The notes beneath the pieces are model-generated. The model searched no databases. It was not told the DNA's origin and saw nothing but the letters and a program-made list of their open reading frames with translations. The translations under genes were made by a program, and so were the position numbers. A DNA stretch of 64,000 bases from Pseudomonadota bacterium (GTDB lineage: Bacteria > Desulfobacterota > Desulfobulbia > Desulfobulbales > Desulfocapsaceae). The stretch spans positions 1 through 64,000 of the forward strand of contig JAHIUA010000091.1 in the NCBI GenBank assembly GCA_018817385.1, in the 5' to 3' direction. Positions 37,140 to 46,580 of the stretch are shown here, piece after piece. Each line of letters begins with the position of its first letter. Position 1 is the stretch's first letter.

Positions 37140-37274
37140 AATGTAATGCCTTCTGAGTGTTTTTTTTGACGTTCCGGTAAATACGAACCAGCAATACAAT
37201 TCCAAAGCAAGCCCCCCCTGATGAGGAGACGGCAACGAGTCCTTTCCATTGAGATAACTGGACCCGCCATTTTT

Positions 37275-38135
37275 TTAAACACGTGAGGGGTACAGGCGTT
37301 GCTGCAATCGGGCCTTCATCTTATCAAGGAGTCCCGGGGGAACAAATACATTATTCCCTCCGGCAAGACGGGTACCCGGACGAATGTCCCCATGATAATC
37401 ACTGCCGCCTGTGAGCACGAGATCAAAGACATCGGCCAATTGTCTGATTTTCTTGCGCATTTTTTTCGATTGAGTTGGATAAAAAGTCTCAATCCCTTCC
37501 AGTCCAAAGTCCTTCAGCACAGCAAGCAGGGCAGGCAAAGAGTTCAAAGTCTTATCCACCTGAACAGGATGGGCCAGGACTGCAATCCCACCCGCCCGCA
37601 CAATCAGGCCGATTGCCTCTTCAGCGCTATAGGCAAACCTGTCCACATAGGCCCTTGCATCCTTCTTCAGATATTCATCAAAGGCCTGCTGCATCGACCT
37701 GACCACGCCATGAGCCATGAGCAACTTGGCAATATGGGGGCGACCAGTCTGGCCCACCCCTGATATCTCTGCTAACTCATGAGCAGAAGCGTCTATGCCA
37801 AGCGCCTGTAATTTTGTGATTATTTTTCCATTTCTCTGATCCCTGGCCCTCTGCAAAACAGTCAGAGCAGCAGACAGTTCACCGTGCTCGGGATCCATCC
37901 AGTAGCCTAGAATATGTAACGATTTTTGCTTATGGACAACACTGAGTTCAAGTCCGGGCACCACTTCCACCCCATACTCTATTCCCACAAGCACGGCCTC
38001 TTCCACTCCCCCCATGGTGTCATGATCTGTCAGAGACAAGGCCGAGACCCCGCTGCTTGCGGCAAGACGAACTAATTCGGTCGGACTTTTAGTGCCATCG
38101 GAATAATGGGAATGGGTATGTAAATCAATAGACAT
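37275..38135 (-). CDS. PHP-domain phosphoesterase (RNase AM/YciV-like)
   Basis: A 286-residue metal-dependent phosphoesterase. MSIDLHTHSHYSDGT supplies the first metal ligands (His6, His8), LTDHDTM the next, GLELSV a Glu, and VLAHPVQV plus TGGSDYHGD the last ones. This arrangement matches the YciV/TrpH group, which hydrolyses 3',5'-nucleoside bisphosphates and trims the 5' ends of some RNAs. The ATG at 38135 was chosen because the PHP motif starts there; the frame is open 29 codons further. It follows the NtrC-type regulator's promoter region on the same strand without clear coupling. Confidence 0.88.
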   Translation of the reverse strand: MSIDLHTHSHYSDGTKSPTELVRLAASSGVSALSLTDHDTMGGVEEAVLVGIEYGVEVVPGLELSVVHKQKSLHILGYWMDPEHGELSAALTVLQRARDQRNGKIITKLQALGIDASAHELAEISGVGQTGRPHIAKLLMAHGVVRSMQQAFDEYLKKDARAYVDRFAYSAEEAIGLIVRAGGIAVLAHPVQVDKTLNSLPALLAVLKDFGLEGIETFYPTQSKKMRKKIRQLADVFDLVLTGGSDYHGDIRPGTRLAGGNNVFVPPGLLDKMKARLQQRLYPSRV

Positions 38136-38408
38136 AAGAAAAAAGAAATAACTCGTTGGAAAGGGACCGTTCAATAGAGGCAAAACAAGCTGAAGGACTC
38201 GATACCGGTGAAACGACTTCACTGGAAGAGCTGTCAGACGAAACGAAACATGCCTTTTAAGACCACCTGAAGATTATAGTCACTCAGGCCTGATTGGGCA
38301 ATAGTGAATACAGACACCTCTCCCCCCTTGACAGATCTCTTTTTCATTCACATTTTTTGCTGCATTGAGATCCCAACCGACAATGCGATGCCAAGTAAGG
38401 AGTTTTTC

Positions 38409-38855
38409 ATGAACAGTGTCATTGTTTCCTGTCCGTCCTGCGCTACAAAAAACAGAATACCAACTGCTAAACAGCATCTCTCCCCAAAATGCGGTAAATG
38501 CAGGAGAGAGATAAATATGCATTCCCAGGCCAGCCCTGTGGAACTCACTGACACTGAATTTCAATCATTTATTACCCAGGCTTCATTGCCGGTGATGGTA
38601 GATTTCTATTCCCCCACCTGCGGTCCCTGCAAGTCCATAGCCCCCTTGATCTTGAAAATAGCCAAGGACTATTTTGGCCGAGTACTTATCGCGAAACTGG
38701 ACACCTCCAGCAACCCCGGGACAGCTATGCATTACCAGATACGCGGTGTACCCAGCCTCCTGTTTTTCAAAAACGGCAAGCTCGTTGACCAGATAGTTGG
38801 AGCGCCTCCAGAATCTCAGCTGCGGCACAGCCTTGAGAGTCTCAGCGAAAAATGA
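38409..38855 (+). CDS. trxC: Thioredoxin 2 (TrxC-like, zinc-binding N-terminus)
   Basis: A 148-residue thiol-disulfide reductase. CPSC (8-11) and CGKC (28-31) form the zinc finger typical of thioredoxin 2. The thioredoxin fold carries the active site CGPC (71-74) and the cis-proline loop RGVPSLLFFKNG. The residue before the active site is Thr (SPTCGPC), where most thioredoxins have Trp, which may alter reactivity. AAGGAG lies seven bases before the ATG at 38409, so the in-frame codons upstream are not used. It is divergent from the PHP gene. Confidence 0.93.
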   Translation: MNSVIVSCPSCATKNRIPTAKQHLSPKCGKCRREINMHSQASPVELTDTEFQSFITQASLPVMVDFYSPTCGPCKSIAPLILKIAKDYFGRVLIAKLDTSSNPGTAMHYQIRGVPSLLFFKNGKLVDQIVGAPPESQLRHSLESLSEK

Positions 38856-39050
38856 CTTCAAAAAGGCTTAAGGAGAAAAAAGAGCTTTTCCCTTTACTTC
38901 TTCAGCAGATCATCCGATAACGTCTTTATAGACTACCATAAAAGAATGGAACAAACCCGCCAGGGACACTGAGGGCTGCAGTACACCCCAAAGAAGTATT
39001 GGCTCACGCTCTCGGTGCTCCATGAATATATCTTTGACACCGTTAGAAAC

Positions 39051-39725
39051 ATGACACCCAGACTTCTTTTCTTTTTCCTTCTTATCCTCCTCAGCGGTTG
39101 TACACGTATTCCACAGCCTGCGTCCTATGCCTACTCTGAACAACAAAAGATGCAGGCAGCACAGCACTGGGATATTCTGGCCAGTGACGTAGCAAACCAG
39201 ATCAATAACCAGCTTATCCGCAGTGACTATATTGACAAGGCGGTCTTTGTCAAAACAACCTGCGGCAGCGATGCCATTCCCTGCGAGCAAGGAGCAACTT
39301 CGCAATTTAATGAAGGCTTCCGAGATCTCCTTATTACCAGGCTTGTCCACTTCGGCGTTCCTACCAGCATCGAGAAAAAATTATCTGACATCGAAGTAAA
39401 CTACAAGGTGCAGGTAATCTACCACAGCACTTCCAGCTCCAGCGTGCCCCCGGGGGTACTGACGGCAATAACTGCAGCAGTCTCCGTCCTTCGCCACGTT
39501 CCAAGCGATATCCAGAGCATAGCCCTGGCCGCAGGACTCGACCTTGCCAACTCAGCTGCACCGCGTATTGGCCATTATGAAGTGATTATCACCACATCCA
39601 TGGTTGCCAATGAAAAATACCTCTTTAGAACTTCTGATATTTATTACATCAATGACCCTGATTTCTGGCACTATCAAATTACACCGCAGGGAAAAACTAT
39701 TCAGATGGTGTCCAGCTACAGATAA
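39051..39725 (+). CDS. Predicted lipoprotein of unknown function
   Basis: A 224-residue protein with a clear lipoprotein signal: RLLFFFLLILLSGC, with Cys17 as the acylation site. The mature part has no family that I recognise. It contains a polar region, a short Ser run (STSSSS) and two hydrophobic helices (about GVLTAITAAVSVL and QSIALAAGLDLA). The ATG at 39051 was chosen because the signal peptide starts there. It lies 54 bases upstream of a FlgO-like lipoprotein gene on the same strand, suggesting a pair working in the outer membrane. Confidence 0.72.
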   Translation: MTPRLLFFFLLILLSGCTRIPQPASYAYSEQQKMQAAQHWDILASDVANQINNQLIRSDYIDKAVFVKTTCGSDAIPCEQGATSQFNEGFRDLLITRLVHFGVPTSIEKKLSDIEVNYKVQVIYHSTSSSSVPPGVLTAITAAVSVLRHVPSDIQSIALAAGLDLANSAAPRIGHYEVIITTSMVANEKYLFRTSDIYYINDPDFWHYQITPQGKTIQMVSSYR

Positions 39726-39779
39726 CATTTCCCTTTACAGGACAAGCACCTCAACACTCAAAACCGATAGCCAATCGCC

Positions 39780-40406
39780 ATGATGAGACCCTGCAGCAGA
39801 TTTTTTACAATCCTGACTTTTTTTGTCCTCCTTTCCGGCTGTTCTTCCTTCAATTGTACCCGCCTTGAGAATCTTCTCGGCGGCGATGTCAACCTTATCG
39901 GTCTGGCAGAAACAATAGCCGACGACCTGATAAATGAGGCGCTCCCGCCTCTGATTCCCAGACATCCTGATCTTCCAGTCCTTACCTCTACCTTTGTATA
40001 CAATGATAATCTAGAGCAGACTTCACGTTTTGGCAGACTGCTTCAGGAACATATTGGAGGGCGCCTGGTACAGCTTGGGTATACGGTACGAGAAGTAAAA
40101 CTCCGCGACACGATGAAGATCAGTCCTGGGTCTGGTGAAACAATACTTTCACGAGATCTGTCCCTGATCACTGCCGACCAAGCAGCTCAAGCTATTCTGG
40201 TAGGCACGTATTCTCTTATCAACCGCACCCTGTATATCTCAGCCAGGCTGGTAAATCCCGCCAATAAAAATATCCTCTCAGCACACAGCTACCGCCTCTG
40301 CATGGATGACAATCTGCTGGCCATGTTTGGTCTGCAACGGGAAATGGAAGACGGAGACACCATCGAGGCACCTTCCGAGTCAATTCTTGATAAAATATTC
40401 TACTGA
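39780..40406 (+). CDS. FlgO-domain outer-membrane lipoprotein
   Basis: A 208-residue protein with a lipoprotein signal (FFTILTFFVLLSGC, Cys21). The mature region contains IADDLINEALP, then LPVLTSTFVYNDNLEQTSRFGRLLQEHIGGRLVQLGYTVREVKL, followed by TADQAAQAILVGTYSLINRTLYISARLVNPANKNILSAHSY. This matches the FlgO family (DUF3782-like) first described as Vibrio outer-membrane flagellar accessory lipoproteins. No flagellar genes are in the window, so a broader envelope role is possible. A hairpin overlaps its stop codon. Confidence 0.78.
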   Translation: MMRPCSRFFTILTFFVLLSGCSSFNCTRLENLLGGDVNLIGLAETIADDLINEALPPLIPRHPDLPVLTSTFVYNDNLEQTSRFGRLLQEHIGGRLVQLGYTVREVKLRDTMKISPGSGETILSRDLSLITADQAAQAILVGTYSLINRTLYISARLVNPANKNILSAHSYRLCMDDNLLAMFGLQREMEDGDTIEAPSESILDKIFY

Positions 40407-40433
40407 TATTGATTAACGCAACCAATATCAGTA
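40401..40433. terminator. Hairpin overlapping the stop of the FlgO-like gene
   Basis: TACTGATATTG and CAATATCAGTA form a perfect 11-bp stem around an 11-base loop; the stop codon is inside the left arm. There is no T run after it, so intrinsic termination is uncertain. It may protect the 3' end of the mRNA. Confidence 0.4.
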
Positions 40434-40781
40434 GAGGAATGAGTCAATTCCTCCCAAGTCGTCGAGCCCCTTGCGGTATTCAGCTGCAGGCACCCAGTCG
40501 AGAGTCCGCCGCTGTCTCAAAGAACCAATAACCAAGATGGTCTGCCTGCAGAAAGAAGGAGGCACAATCCAGTGCACTTGTGGCGAAAAATCGAAAGCAA
40601 CAAAGGCTGCTCTATCAAGAAGATTGCCAGGGCATTCACTGGCAAGGGGAGCACGCGAAGGAAAAATTAAGAACAAAAGTGCCATTTCCCTGGACATTTC
40701 ATCCGCTTGTTGATTAAATTCTTTTTATTGGCTTTGGCTTACATACCAGTTTCTCTTTTTCTGAATCTCATTTTTCAAACA
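40434..40781. other. Intergenic region before the L,D-transpeptidase gene
   Basis: About 350 bases without a supported gene. Open frames on both strands (40471-40713 plus, 40428-40697 minus) are composition artefacts or remnants. The minus-strand one ends with a stretch (TLDWVPAAEYRKGL) faintly like the C-terminus of DDE transposases, too weak to call. Confidence 0.35.
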
Positions 40782-41603
40782 ATGCGCCATTTTTCTATTC
40801 AGGTTTTAGTTTTTTTATCTCTTCTTCTTCCAACCACATATCTGCAGGCAGAAGAATGTCGTATTCCCAGCAGTAAAACCTCCCAGGAAGCATACATACG
40901 AGTTGCCCCGCGACTGATTTGTGAAATGCAAAAAATGGGTGTCAAACTCGGTGATCCTGTCTTTATCCGAATTTTCAAAAATGAAAAGCAGCTGGAAGTA
41001 TGGACTCAAAAAGGACTCAGCTATAGACTCTTCAAGACCTATAGCATCTGTGACCATTCTGGTACCCTGGGCCCTAAGATCAAAGAAGGTGACAAACAGA
41101 GTCCGGAGGGATTTTATACTGTTCAAGTAGAGCAGCTGAATCCCTATAGTGACTACCATCTTTCTTTTAATCTTGGTTTCCCTAACGAATTCGACAGGAG
41201 TCACAATCGAACCGGGAGTTTTCTAATGGTACATGGCCGCTGTTCTTCTGTTGGCTGTTTTGCCATGACCGACTTCCGCATGGAAGAGATATACACCATT
41301 GTCGAATCAGCCATGATCGCAGGTCAACTTCAGGTGCCCGTACATATCTTTCCCTTTCGCATGACCTGGGAAAACATGGCTGCCCACAACGACTCCAAGT
41401 GGGTACCCTTCTGGGAAAACCTTAAACAGGGGTATGATTATTTTGAAGGTCACAGATCGCCGCCCCTGGTAACCGTTCAGGACAAACGCTATCAATTCCT
41501 CACCTTCCGTCCCCTGCTTTTCGGCGGCAATCTCCCTGCCATTGCTGCTGACAACAATTATGCCCAGTTGAAGCCAGCAACTCGTACCGCAGACACCCTG
41601 TAA
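40782..41603 (+). CDS. YafK-type L,D-transpeptidase family protein
   Basis: A 273-residue exported protein. A signal peptide (IQVLVFLSLLLPTTYLQA) precedes EECRIP. The YkuD-like catalytic motif is HGRCSSVGCFAMTD, with His151 and Cys159, as in YafK/DpaA proteins. In Escherichia coli that protein cleaves the link between Braun lipoprotein and peptidoglycan. The length and the FRMEEIY-x-V segment after the motif also fit. The frame is open to a TTG at 40707, but the ATG at 40782 begins a proper signal sequence. With the two lipoprotein genes upstream it suggests envelope maintenance. Confidence 0.86.
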   Translation: MRHFSIQVLVFLSLLLPTTYLQAEECRIPSSKTSQEAYIRVAPRLICEMQKMGVKLGDPVFIRIFKNEKQLEVWTQKGLSYRLFKTYSICDHSGTLGPKIKEGDKQSPEGFYTVQVEQLNPYSDYHLSFNLGFPNEFDRSHNRTGSFLMVHGRCSSVGCFAMTDFRMEEIYTIVESAMIAGQLQVPVHIFPFRMTWENMAAHNDSKWVPFWENLKQGYDYFEGHRSPPLVTVQDKRYQFLTFRPLLFGGNLPAIAADNNYAQLKPATRTADTL

Positions 41604-41639
41604 CCAACCTTTCTCGCCAAAGTCGTTCCACTTGTCCCC

Positions 41640-42097
41640 TCATTCCTGGAGAACAGAGATGACAATCTCAACATATTGAGTCAGTGATTTCAGATCCAGC
41701 TGTCTCGTGACATCCAGCTGTTTTTCATTTTTGTAAATTCGCAGACAAACATTCACACCATACTGACAGAGACCATAAAGGAGAAATCCGTTCATCAAGG
41801 CAGGAAGCTGCGACACAGAGAGCAAGTAACTTTTCGCTAAATTCTCTTCCCTCTCGACACGCTGATCTGCTTCAGCTCCTGTATTTTTTTACCTGCCGCC
41901 ACTATCTTTCTGTGAAAGGGGGAGGAGAGCAGTAGAAGAACCCCTCTCAATATTCCGCTCCCGACTTCATTCAAGAACGTAATGATTTGCAGCCCTCCAA
42001 GGAAAACAAAATCCACTAACTGAACATTTTGTTCCTTGTTCCTCCTGAGGGAGTTTGCTACTATACTATAGTGTCTTCCCTTGTTGATCCTCTTCAT
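41640..42097 (-). pseudogene. Possible frame-broken ORF of unknown family
   Basis: Two minus-strand frames, one ending at 41837 and one at 41640, would join if the run of seven T at 41884-41890 gained one base. The joined product is about 150 residues. It starts near MKRINKGRHYSIVANSLRR, has DFVFLGGLQIITFLNEVGSGILRG in the middle and ends in LRIYKNEKQLDV and SLTQYVEIVISVLQE. Periodic hydrophobicity and the lack of competing frames favour real coding. I do not recognise the family, no ribosome-binding site is clear, and a sequencing slip in the homopolymer is possible. Confidence 0.35.
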
Positions 42098-42253
42098 GTC
42101 TTGCAAAACAGCACTATTTATTTTGAAGACAGAGATGAATTCAGCAGGCGAAGGGTATGCATCATAAACGCATCGAAACAAACCCGGAAAACCTACAAGA
42201 TAGGGGTTTGGATCAATAACAAATCGTTTAACCGGTAGTACTGGAGAAATGAG

Positions 42254-44710
42254 TTGATACCTGAACACCAAGATGTGAATTCTTCCCAAAAGAACAGGTC
42301 AAAAAAACTTGCTGCATTTCGTTTTTTTGTTCATGAAGCCCTGACCTCCTGCCACCCTCGGCAATGGACCTTAAAGACTAGAATTCTTTATCTGCCGGGC
42401 TTTTTGATTATATTATTCGTCATCCTCCTCCTTTTTTATCTCAACCAGGCATTCACTGTTCAGGCCAGACATTCGGCCAGAAGTCAACTTTCTCTCCTCT
42501 CCCAATGGATCAATAATGACATTGCTGAGCACAGAAAGAATATTATGACAGAGTCGTTATTCATCGCAGATCAGCCAGATCTAGCAGCAGCACTCGCCAA
42601 CGAGGACCTTAAAAAGTTAGACAGCTTATTGTTGTCAGACATGAAAAAATCGTTGCAACATGCAAGCCATCATCAAAACTTCTTCTATCATTTTTACAAA
42701 CCACCAGCTATTTCCTTTTACCAACATAGTAAACTCAACCTTGGGGGAGAAGATCTGTCCCAGGCAAAACCATTGGTGGTGAAGGTTAACCATGAACTTC
42801 AGCCATACAGTGGCTTCGAACATGATGCCAATGGGGTTTCAATCATCGCTATTTCACCGGTTTTTTTCAACGACAACCATGTAGGCGCGGTTGAAGTGAG
42901 AATGAGCTTGGAACATGCGTTTGAGCATATAGAGATAGCCGAGCCATTCGGATTACTCCTCGTGGAGGATTCAGGAAAAACCACACCTGTTACGGAACAG
43001 GATCGAACCCCTGACAACCTAAACATATTGCTGAGCAAGGGACACATCAACTCGAAAATGATCAGCCAGAAGTTGTCATTCCGGTCCGCCACATTGGAAT
43101 CCGGAAAATTCCTCCATAAAAGCATTGAACTTGATGGCGGCGTCAATTCACCTCTGGCAAAAATTTATCTCATTTATGATGCCTCCTCAGGTGTTGGTAT
43201 TTACAACAAGGACGTCTTCAGTTTTCTCCTCGTTCTCGGGTCTGTTCTCCTGATCCTGATTCTCTATTCCAACCTTATGCATATCGGTAGTTTCTTATCT
43301 CTCTTAAAGAAAATACTGATCGGTTCTTTCAGCAATGACTTTGTAAAACGCTTTGAGAGTGATCACATTCATTGTCTCCATGTTCTCAATTGCAAGCACG
43401 AGGAATGCCCCGTGCATCAAAATCCTTCCCTGGTCTGTTATCTGGAGACCGGTTCCCTGGCCATTTCGCCGAAATGGAGGGGAACGTGCATTTTTCTTAA
43501 TAAATATAAAGATTGTGTTCACTGTCCCGTTTATGGCAGACGTATCAGAGATGAGCTGACCGAGATGCGTAACGTAGTAAATACTATCATGCATTTATGG
43601 AGTGACTTCCTTGACAAAATTCAAACATTGCTGGCAGACGCTGATGTATTGAGAAGTTTTACCTACCAACATAAAAAATTATCGCTGGACAATGTTTCCA
43701 CCTTTCTTGAACAAATGGAGAAAGTGACGGTTTTCGGCCGTGACCTGCAGGGAGCGAGAAATGAGGAGGAAGTCTATAAACAACTCAGCTTCATCTTTGA
43801 ACGTGAATTCAGCATTGATTATTATCTGCTCCTTGGTGTTAATAAAAAAGATAGTACAATGAAGGTGCTGATGGATAATAGGAACACAGAACCACTCTGT
43901 ATCAAGGAGGTGAACCTTAATGCAGAGTTCTGCCGGGCCCAGAGATTGGGAGAAGTGGTCTATTCGTATAATAATCAGATGTTATGTCCCTATTTCAACA
44001 TCAATCACAATGAATATCATCGCTACTGTCTGCCCATGGTCATGGGAGGGAGTGTGGGGGTTGTCTTTTCCTTTATGGCCCCCAAAGAACAGCTGGAGGT
44101 CCGCAAAAAACAGATAATGCTCATGCGCAAGTATCTTGACGCAAGTGCTCCGGTCCTCAACTCCCTCCGCCTCCTAGCGCTGTTAAAGAAACAGACCCTG
44201 AAAGACCCGTTGACCCGTTGCTATAACAGACGTTTTCTTGATGATTATGTCAAACAGTACGAACCGCTGGCCAAGAGGAATCGGAGCGAAATCGGATTAT
44301 TCATGCTCGACATTGATTATTTCAAACTCGTCAACGATACGTTTGGACACCCTGCGGGAGACAAAATTTTACAAGATATCGCTGCTATTATCCGTGAACA
44401 AATCAGGGCAAGCGACCTGTTGGTTCGTTATGGCGGTGAGGAATTCCTTGTAATTCTCCTGGAAATGAAAGACACCATTTCTTCGGAAAATATGGCTGAA
44501 AAAATCCGCCTTGCAATCGAGCAATATCATTTCACACTTCCGGATGGAGCAGTCATTCAGAAGACAGTAAGTATCGGAGTAGCTGATTTCCCAAAGGATG
44601 CCGACTCAATAAAGCAAACTATCAAATTTGCGGACGTAGCCTTGTATGAGGCCAAAAAAAGCGGAAGAAACAAAACCATCTTGTTCAAACAGGAGATGTG
44701 GAAGGAATAG
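42254..44710 (+). CDS. Membrane diguanylate cyclase with Cys-rich CW-like module
   Basis: An 818-residue sensor. One helix (about 46-67) and a second (about 318-340) enclose a roughly 250-residue periplasmic domain, probably Cache-like. After the second helix comes a cysteine-rich stretch with seven Cys: CLHVLNCKHEECPVH, LVCYLETGS, GTCIFLNKYKDCVHCPVYG. It resembles the two-CW cysteine cluster of deltaproteobacterial sensors. A GAF-like region follows. The C-terminal GGDEF domain has GGEEF (727-731) and RASD (718-721) at the I-site. It should make c-di-GMP. The TTG start at 42254 has GGAG seven bases upstream. A PilZ protein gene lies 640 bases beyond, on the other strand. Confidence 0.9.
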   Translation: MIPEHQDVNSSQKNRSKKLAAFRFFVHEALTSCHPRQWTLKTRILYLPGFLIILFVILLLFYLNQAFTVQARHSARSQLSLLSQWINNDIAEHRKNIMTESLFIADQPDLAAALANEDLKKLDSLLLSDMKKSLQHASHHQNFFYHFYKPPAISFYQHSKLNLGGEDLSQAKPLVVKVNHELQPYSGFEHDANGVSIIAISPVFFNDNHVGAVEVRMSLEHAFEHIEIAEPFGLLLVEDSGKTTPVTEQDRTPDNLNILLSKGHINSKMISQKLSFRSATLESGKFLHKSIELDGGVNSPLAKIYLIYDASSGVGIYNKDVFSFLLVLGSVLLILILYSNLMHIGSFLSLLKKILIGSFSNDFVKRFESDHIHCLHVLNCKHEECPVHQNPSLVCYLETGSLAISPKWRGTCIFLNKYKDCVHCPVYGRRIRDELTEMRNVVNTIMHLWSDFLDKIQTLLADADVLRSFTYQHKKLSLDNVSTFLEQMEKVTVFGRDLQGARNEEEVYKQLSFIFEREFSIDYYLLLGVNKKDSTMKVLMDNRNTEPLCIKEVNLNAEFCRAQRLGEVVYSYNNQMLCPYFNINHNEYHRYCLPMVMGGSVGVVFSFMAPKEQLEVRKKQIMLMRKYLDASAPVLNSLRLLALLKKQTLKDPLTRCYNRRFLDDYVKQYEPLAKRNRSEIGLFMLDIDYFKLVNDTFGHPAGDKILQDIAAIIREQIRASDLLVRYGGEEFLVILLEMKDTISSENMAEKIRLAIEQYHFTLPDGAVIQKTVSIGVADFPKDADSIKQTIKFADVALYEAKKSGRNKTILFKQEMWKE

Positions 44711-45352
44711 AGTAAGGACAAAACTAGCGGTTTTCTTTAGGCAACCGATGCCGGTCCCCGGACAAACACCCGGCTGTCATCAGCCACCAGAGATCCTTGC
44801 AGCTCCTGAGGACGGATCCTCCACGAGATGTCCTCATTTCAGTATTACAACAGGAAAATTTCGCAGAGGTGACGACCTCACAGGCAGTTCACCCAGGCCT
44901 GCATATAAGGCCATTGCTCCAGTGGCAACTGTTGCAGCCAGAAGAACACCAAAATTCATTGTATTGGTAACAAATTCTTATGCGAACCAAGATTGCAGCG
45001 GCAACAGTCTGGTCGCAGTCCATAATTCCCGGGCAGTACAACCAGACAAGGATGAAGAATTAAGCAGATAAGCAAAGATTAGCAAAAAAAATCTGACAGG
45101 AAACAAACCACCTGCAATCGAAGATAATGCCACCGGGTTTCAGCGGAGTAACAGCACGCGGTATGCTAATGGGGGGACGCCAATCTCTGCTTCAACAACG
45201 ACCGTGGCCAGACAACCGGCCTTTTCAGTTCTTCCCCCCCCCCTTATTCTTCAAGGCACAAAACAGGGTTATCGCTTCCGCGACAGACGCTTAATGGCCA
45301 GTGCAGAGCAAAAAAACAAAAAACGACAGCCCTGTTGCCCGAATTTTTTTCG
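44711..45352. other. Gene-poor region between diguanylate cyclase and PilZ genes
   Basis: 640 bases. Several open frames exist (for example 44646-45071 plus), but none has family-like sequence or a ribosome-binding site. A minus-strand stretch near 44840-44970 reads as a short hydrophobic peptide of about 43 residues; support is too weak to call it. A G/C homopolymer patch is at 45234-45243. No RNA gene was recognised. Confidence 0.35.
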
Positions 45353-45826
45353 TTATGCCAGTCCAGAGGGTTCCATTTTCCCTGTCTGCATAAGGAATTG
45401 CCTCCAACCTGGAGGAGCGGAGTCAATTTTTGCACCGAGTTGTTTGCCTGAACTGGTCTCTAATACCCATTTTGGTTTCACCAATAAATTCTGGTCACCA
45501 CCTTCCCCTCTGATAACAATCGTCAACTTATCCATTTTATCAAAAAAGATATCCGGAATATTTTTTAAACTGATACCCAGACGGGAAATATTACATACCA
45601 GACCGGTACAGGTCATGTCTCCTGCCCTAATCTCGGCAAATGCGCCTGCAGAGGGGACGAAACGTGGGTCGCTTCTTTTTTCTTTAGCGACTGCCTTTCT
45701 CGAAGGGAAAAGACGGCGTATCAGATCGAATAAAAAACCGCCGGTAGCCAGGATCAAGGGCAGGATCAGAAGAAGAAAGACAGGAAATAGCCAGAAATAA
45801 AGTACAAGATCCAGATTATGCAACAT
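45353..45826 (-). CDS. Membrane-anchored PilZ-domain protein (c-di-GMP effector)
   Basis: A 157-residue protein. A hydrophobic helix (about 9-30) anchors it. The cytoplasmic part has the PilZ signature: RSDPR (51-55) for RxxxR, and NISRLG (79-84) for D/NxSxxG, separated by the usual distance. PilZ domains bind c-di-GMP and pass the signal to partners. The ATG at 45826 is preceded by GGAGG at about 8 bases. It is convergent with the diguanylate cyclase gene, an arrangement that suggests, but does not prove, a synthase-effector pair. Confidence 0.82.
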   Translation of the reverse strand: MLHNLDLVLYFWLFPVFLLLILPLILATGGFLFDLIRRLFPSRKAVAKEKRSDPRFVPSAGAFAEIRAGDMTCTGLVCNISRLGISLKNIPDIFFDKMDKLTIVIRGEGGDQNLLVKPKWVLETSSGKQLGAKIDSAPPGWRQFLMQTGKMEPSGLA

Positions 45827-46580
45827 CGGTCAATTCCTCCCACGTCTTTACTATTTTTCTTTGAGATGATAGCAAGTCATCTATCACCCACGCAAGCATC
45901 GGACAGACCCAGCCCGTTTTTTATTCCACCTTAAATGATATCACTTTAAAGTCTCTTTGCAAAGCATTAATTTAATGTAATTCCAGCTAGGTATATTTAC
46001 CTACTCCCTGGAAAAAAGGTTCCAATATTTTTTCTAGGGAGTTTCTCCGAAGCAGGAGATAAAAGGAAAAAAAGAGCGACTTCAGCTGCGAACTGCCCTC
46101 TCAAACAGCTCAAAAAGCCGCCCGGAGCGCGAACCACCTTCTGTTCAATCATAGCCTCACAGAGAACAAGAGGAGAGAGCATTTCCTCTGGCCTTTTAAC
46201 TGCAGACGTATCCTTTTCCACTTGAGCATGGCACCGCCAAAATGAACGTTCCCGGCAACAGTCAATGATTCGACAAGAGGGTACCGCTCTCAAAGGAAAG
46301 AGCAAAGGGAGCACGGGGATATTTTGGGATGTCGAATTCCTGGACACTGGGAAGGAATTCGTTCTCCAGAAACAACATTTTCCGATCAGAATAACTCCAA
46401 GAAGAGAATGATGCATTTCCTTATTTCATGGAACATCATACCACGCTTTGAAAGTACAGACTAAAAGGAGGAGAGAGAAAACCCTTGACTTCACCTCCCG
46501 GAATATCCGAAAATAAGACAATGAGTTAGGTTCATTCAATAATACTATCTCATCCACTAGGAAAGAAAAGAACCCATGCC
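45827..46580. other. Gene-poor region upstream of the Mrp-like operon
   Basis: 754 bases with no supported gene. It contains a hairpin at 46003-46042: ACTCCCTGGAAAAAA pairs with TTTTTTCTAGGGAGT with one G-T pair around a 10-base loop. A minus-strand open frame of 139 codons (45997-46416) is dominated by Ser, Arg and Cys and looks non-coding. A TTGACT at 46491-46496 could belong to the operon promoter. Confidence 0.4.
46003..46042. terminator. Terminator-like hairpin in the spacer before the Mrp-like operon
   Basis: A 15-bp stem with one wobble pair; A- and T-rich arms lie next to the loop, and there is no long T run outside the stem. No coding gene ends just before it on either strand, so its role is unclear. 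It could be a relict terminator or a palindromic repeat. Confidence 0.4.

Noticed and set aside
40428-40697. Minus-strand frame with a transposase-like C-terminal phrase
   Set aside because: Only about 14 residues look like the end of a DDE transposase; no catalytic residues or inverted repeats are present, so no mobile element is called.
44840-44970. Possible small hydrophobic protein of about 43 residues on the minus strand
   Set aside because: No ribosome-binding site and no known family; could be chance.
45997-46416. 139-codon minus-strand frame before the Mrp-like operon
   Set aside because: Composition rich in Ser, Arg and Cys, no recognisable motif, and a terminator-like hairpin lies at its 3' end.
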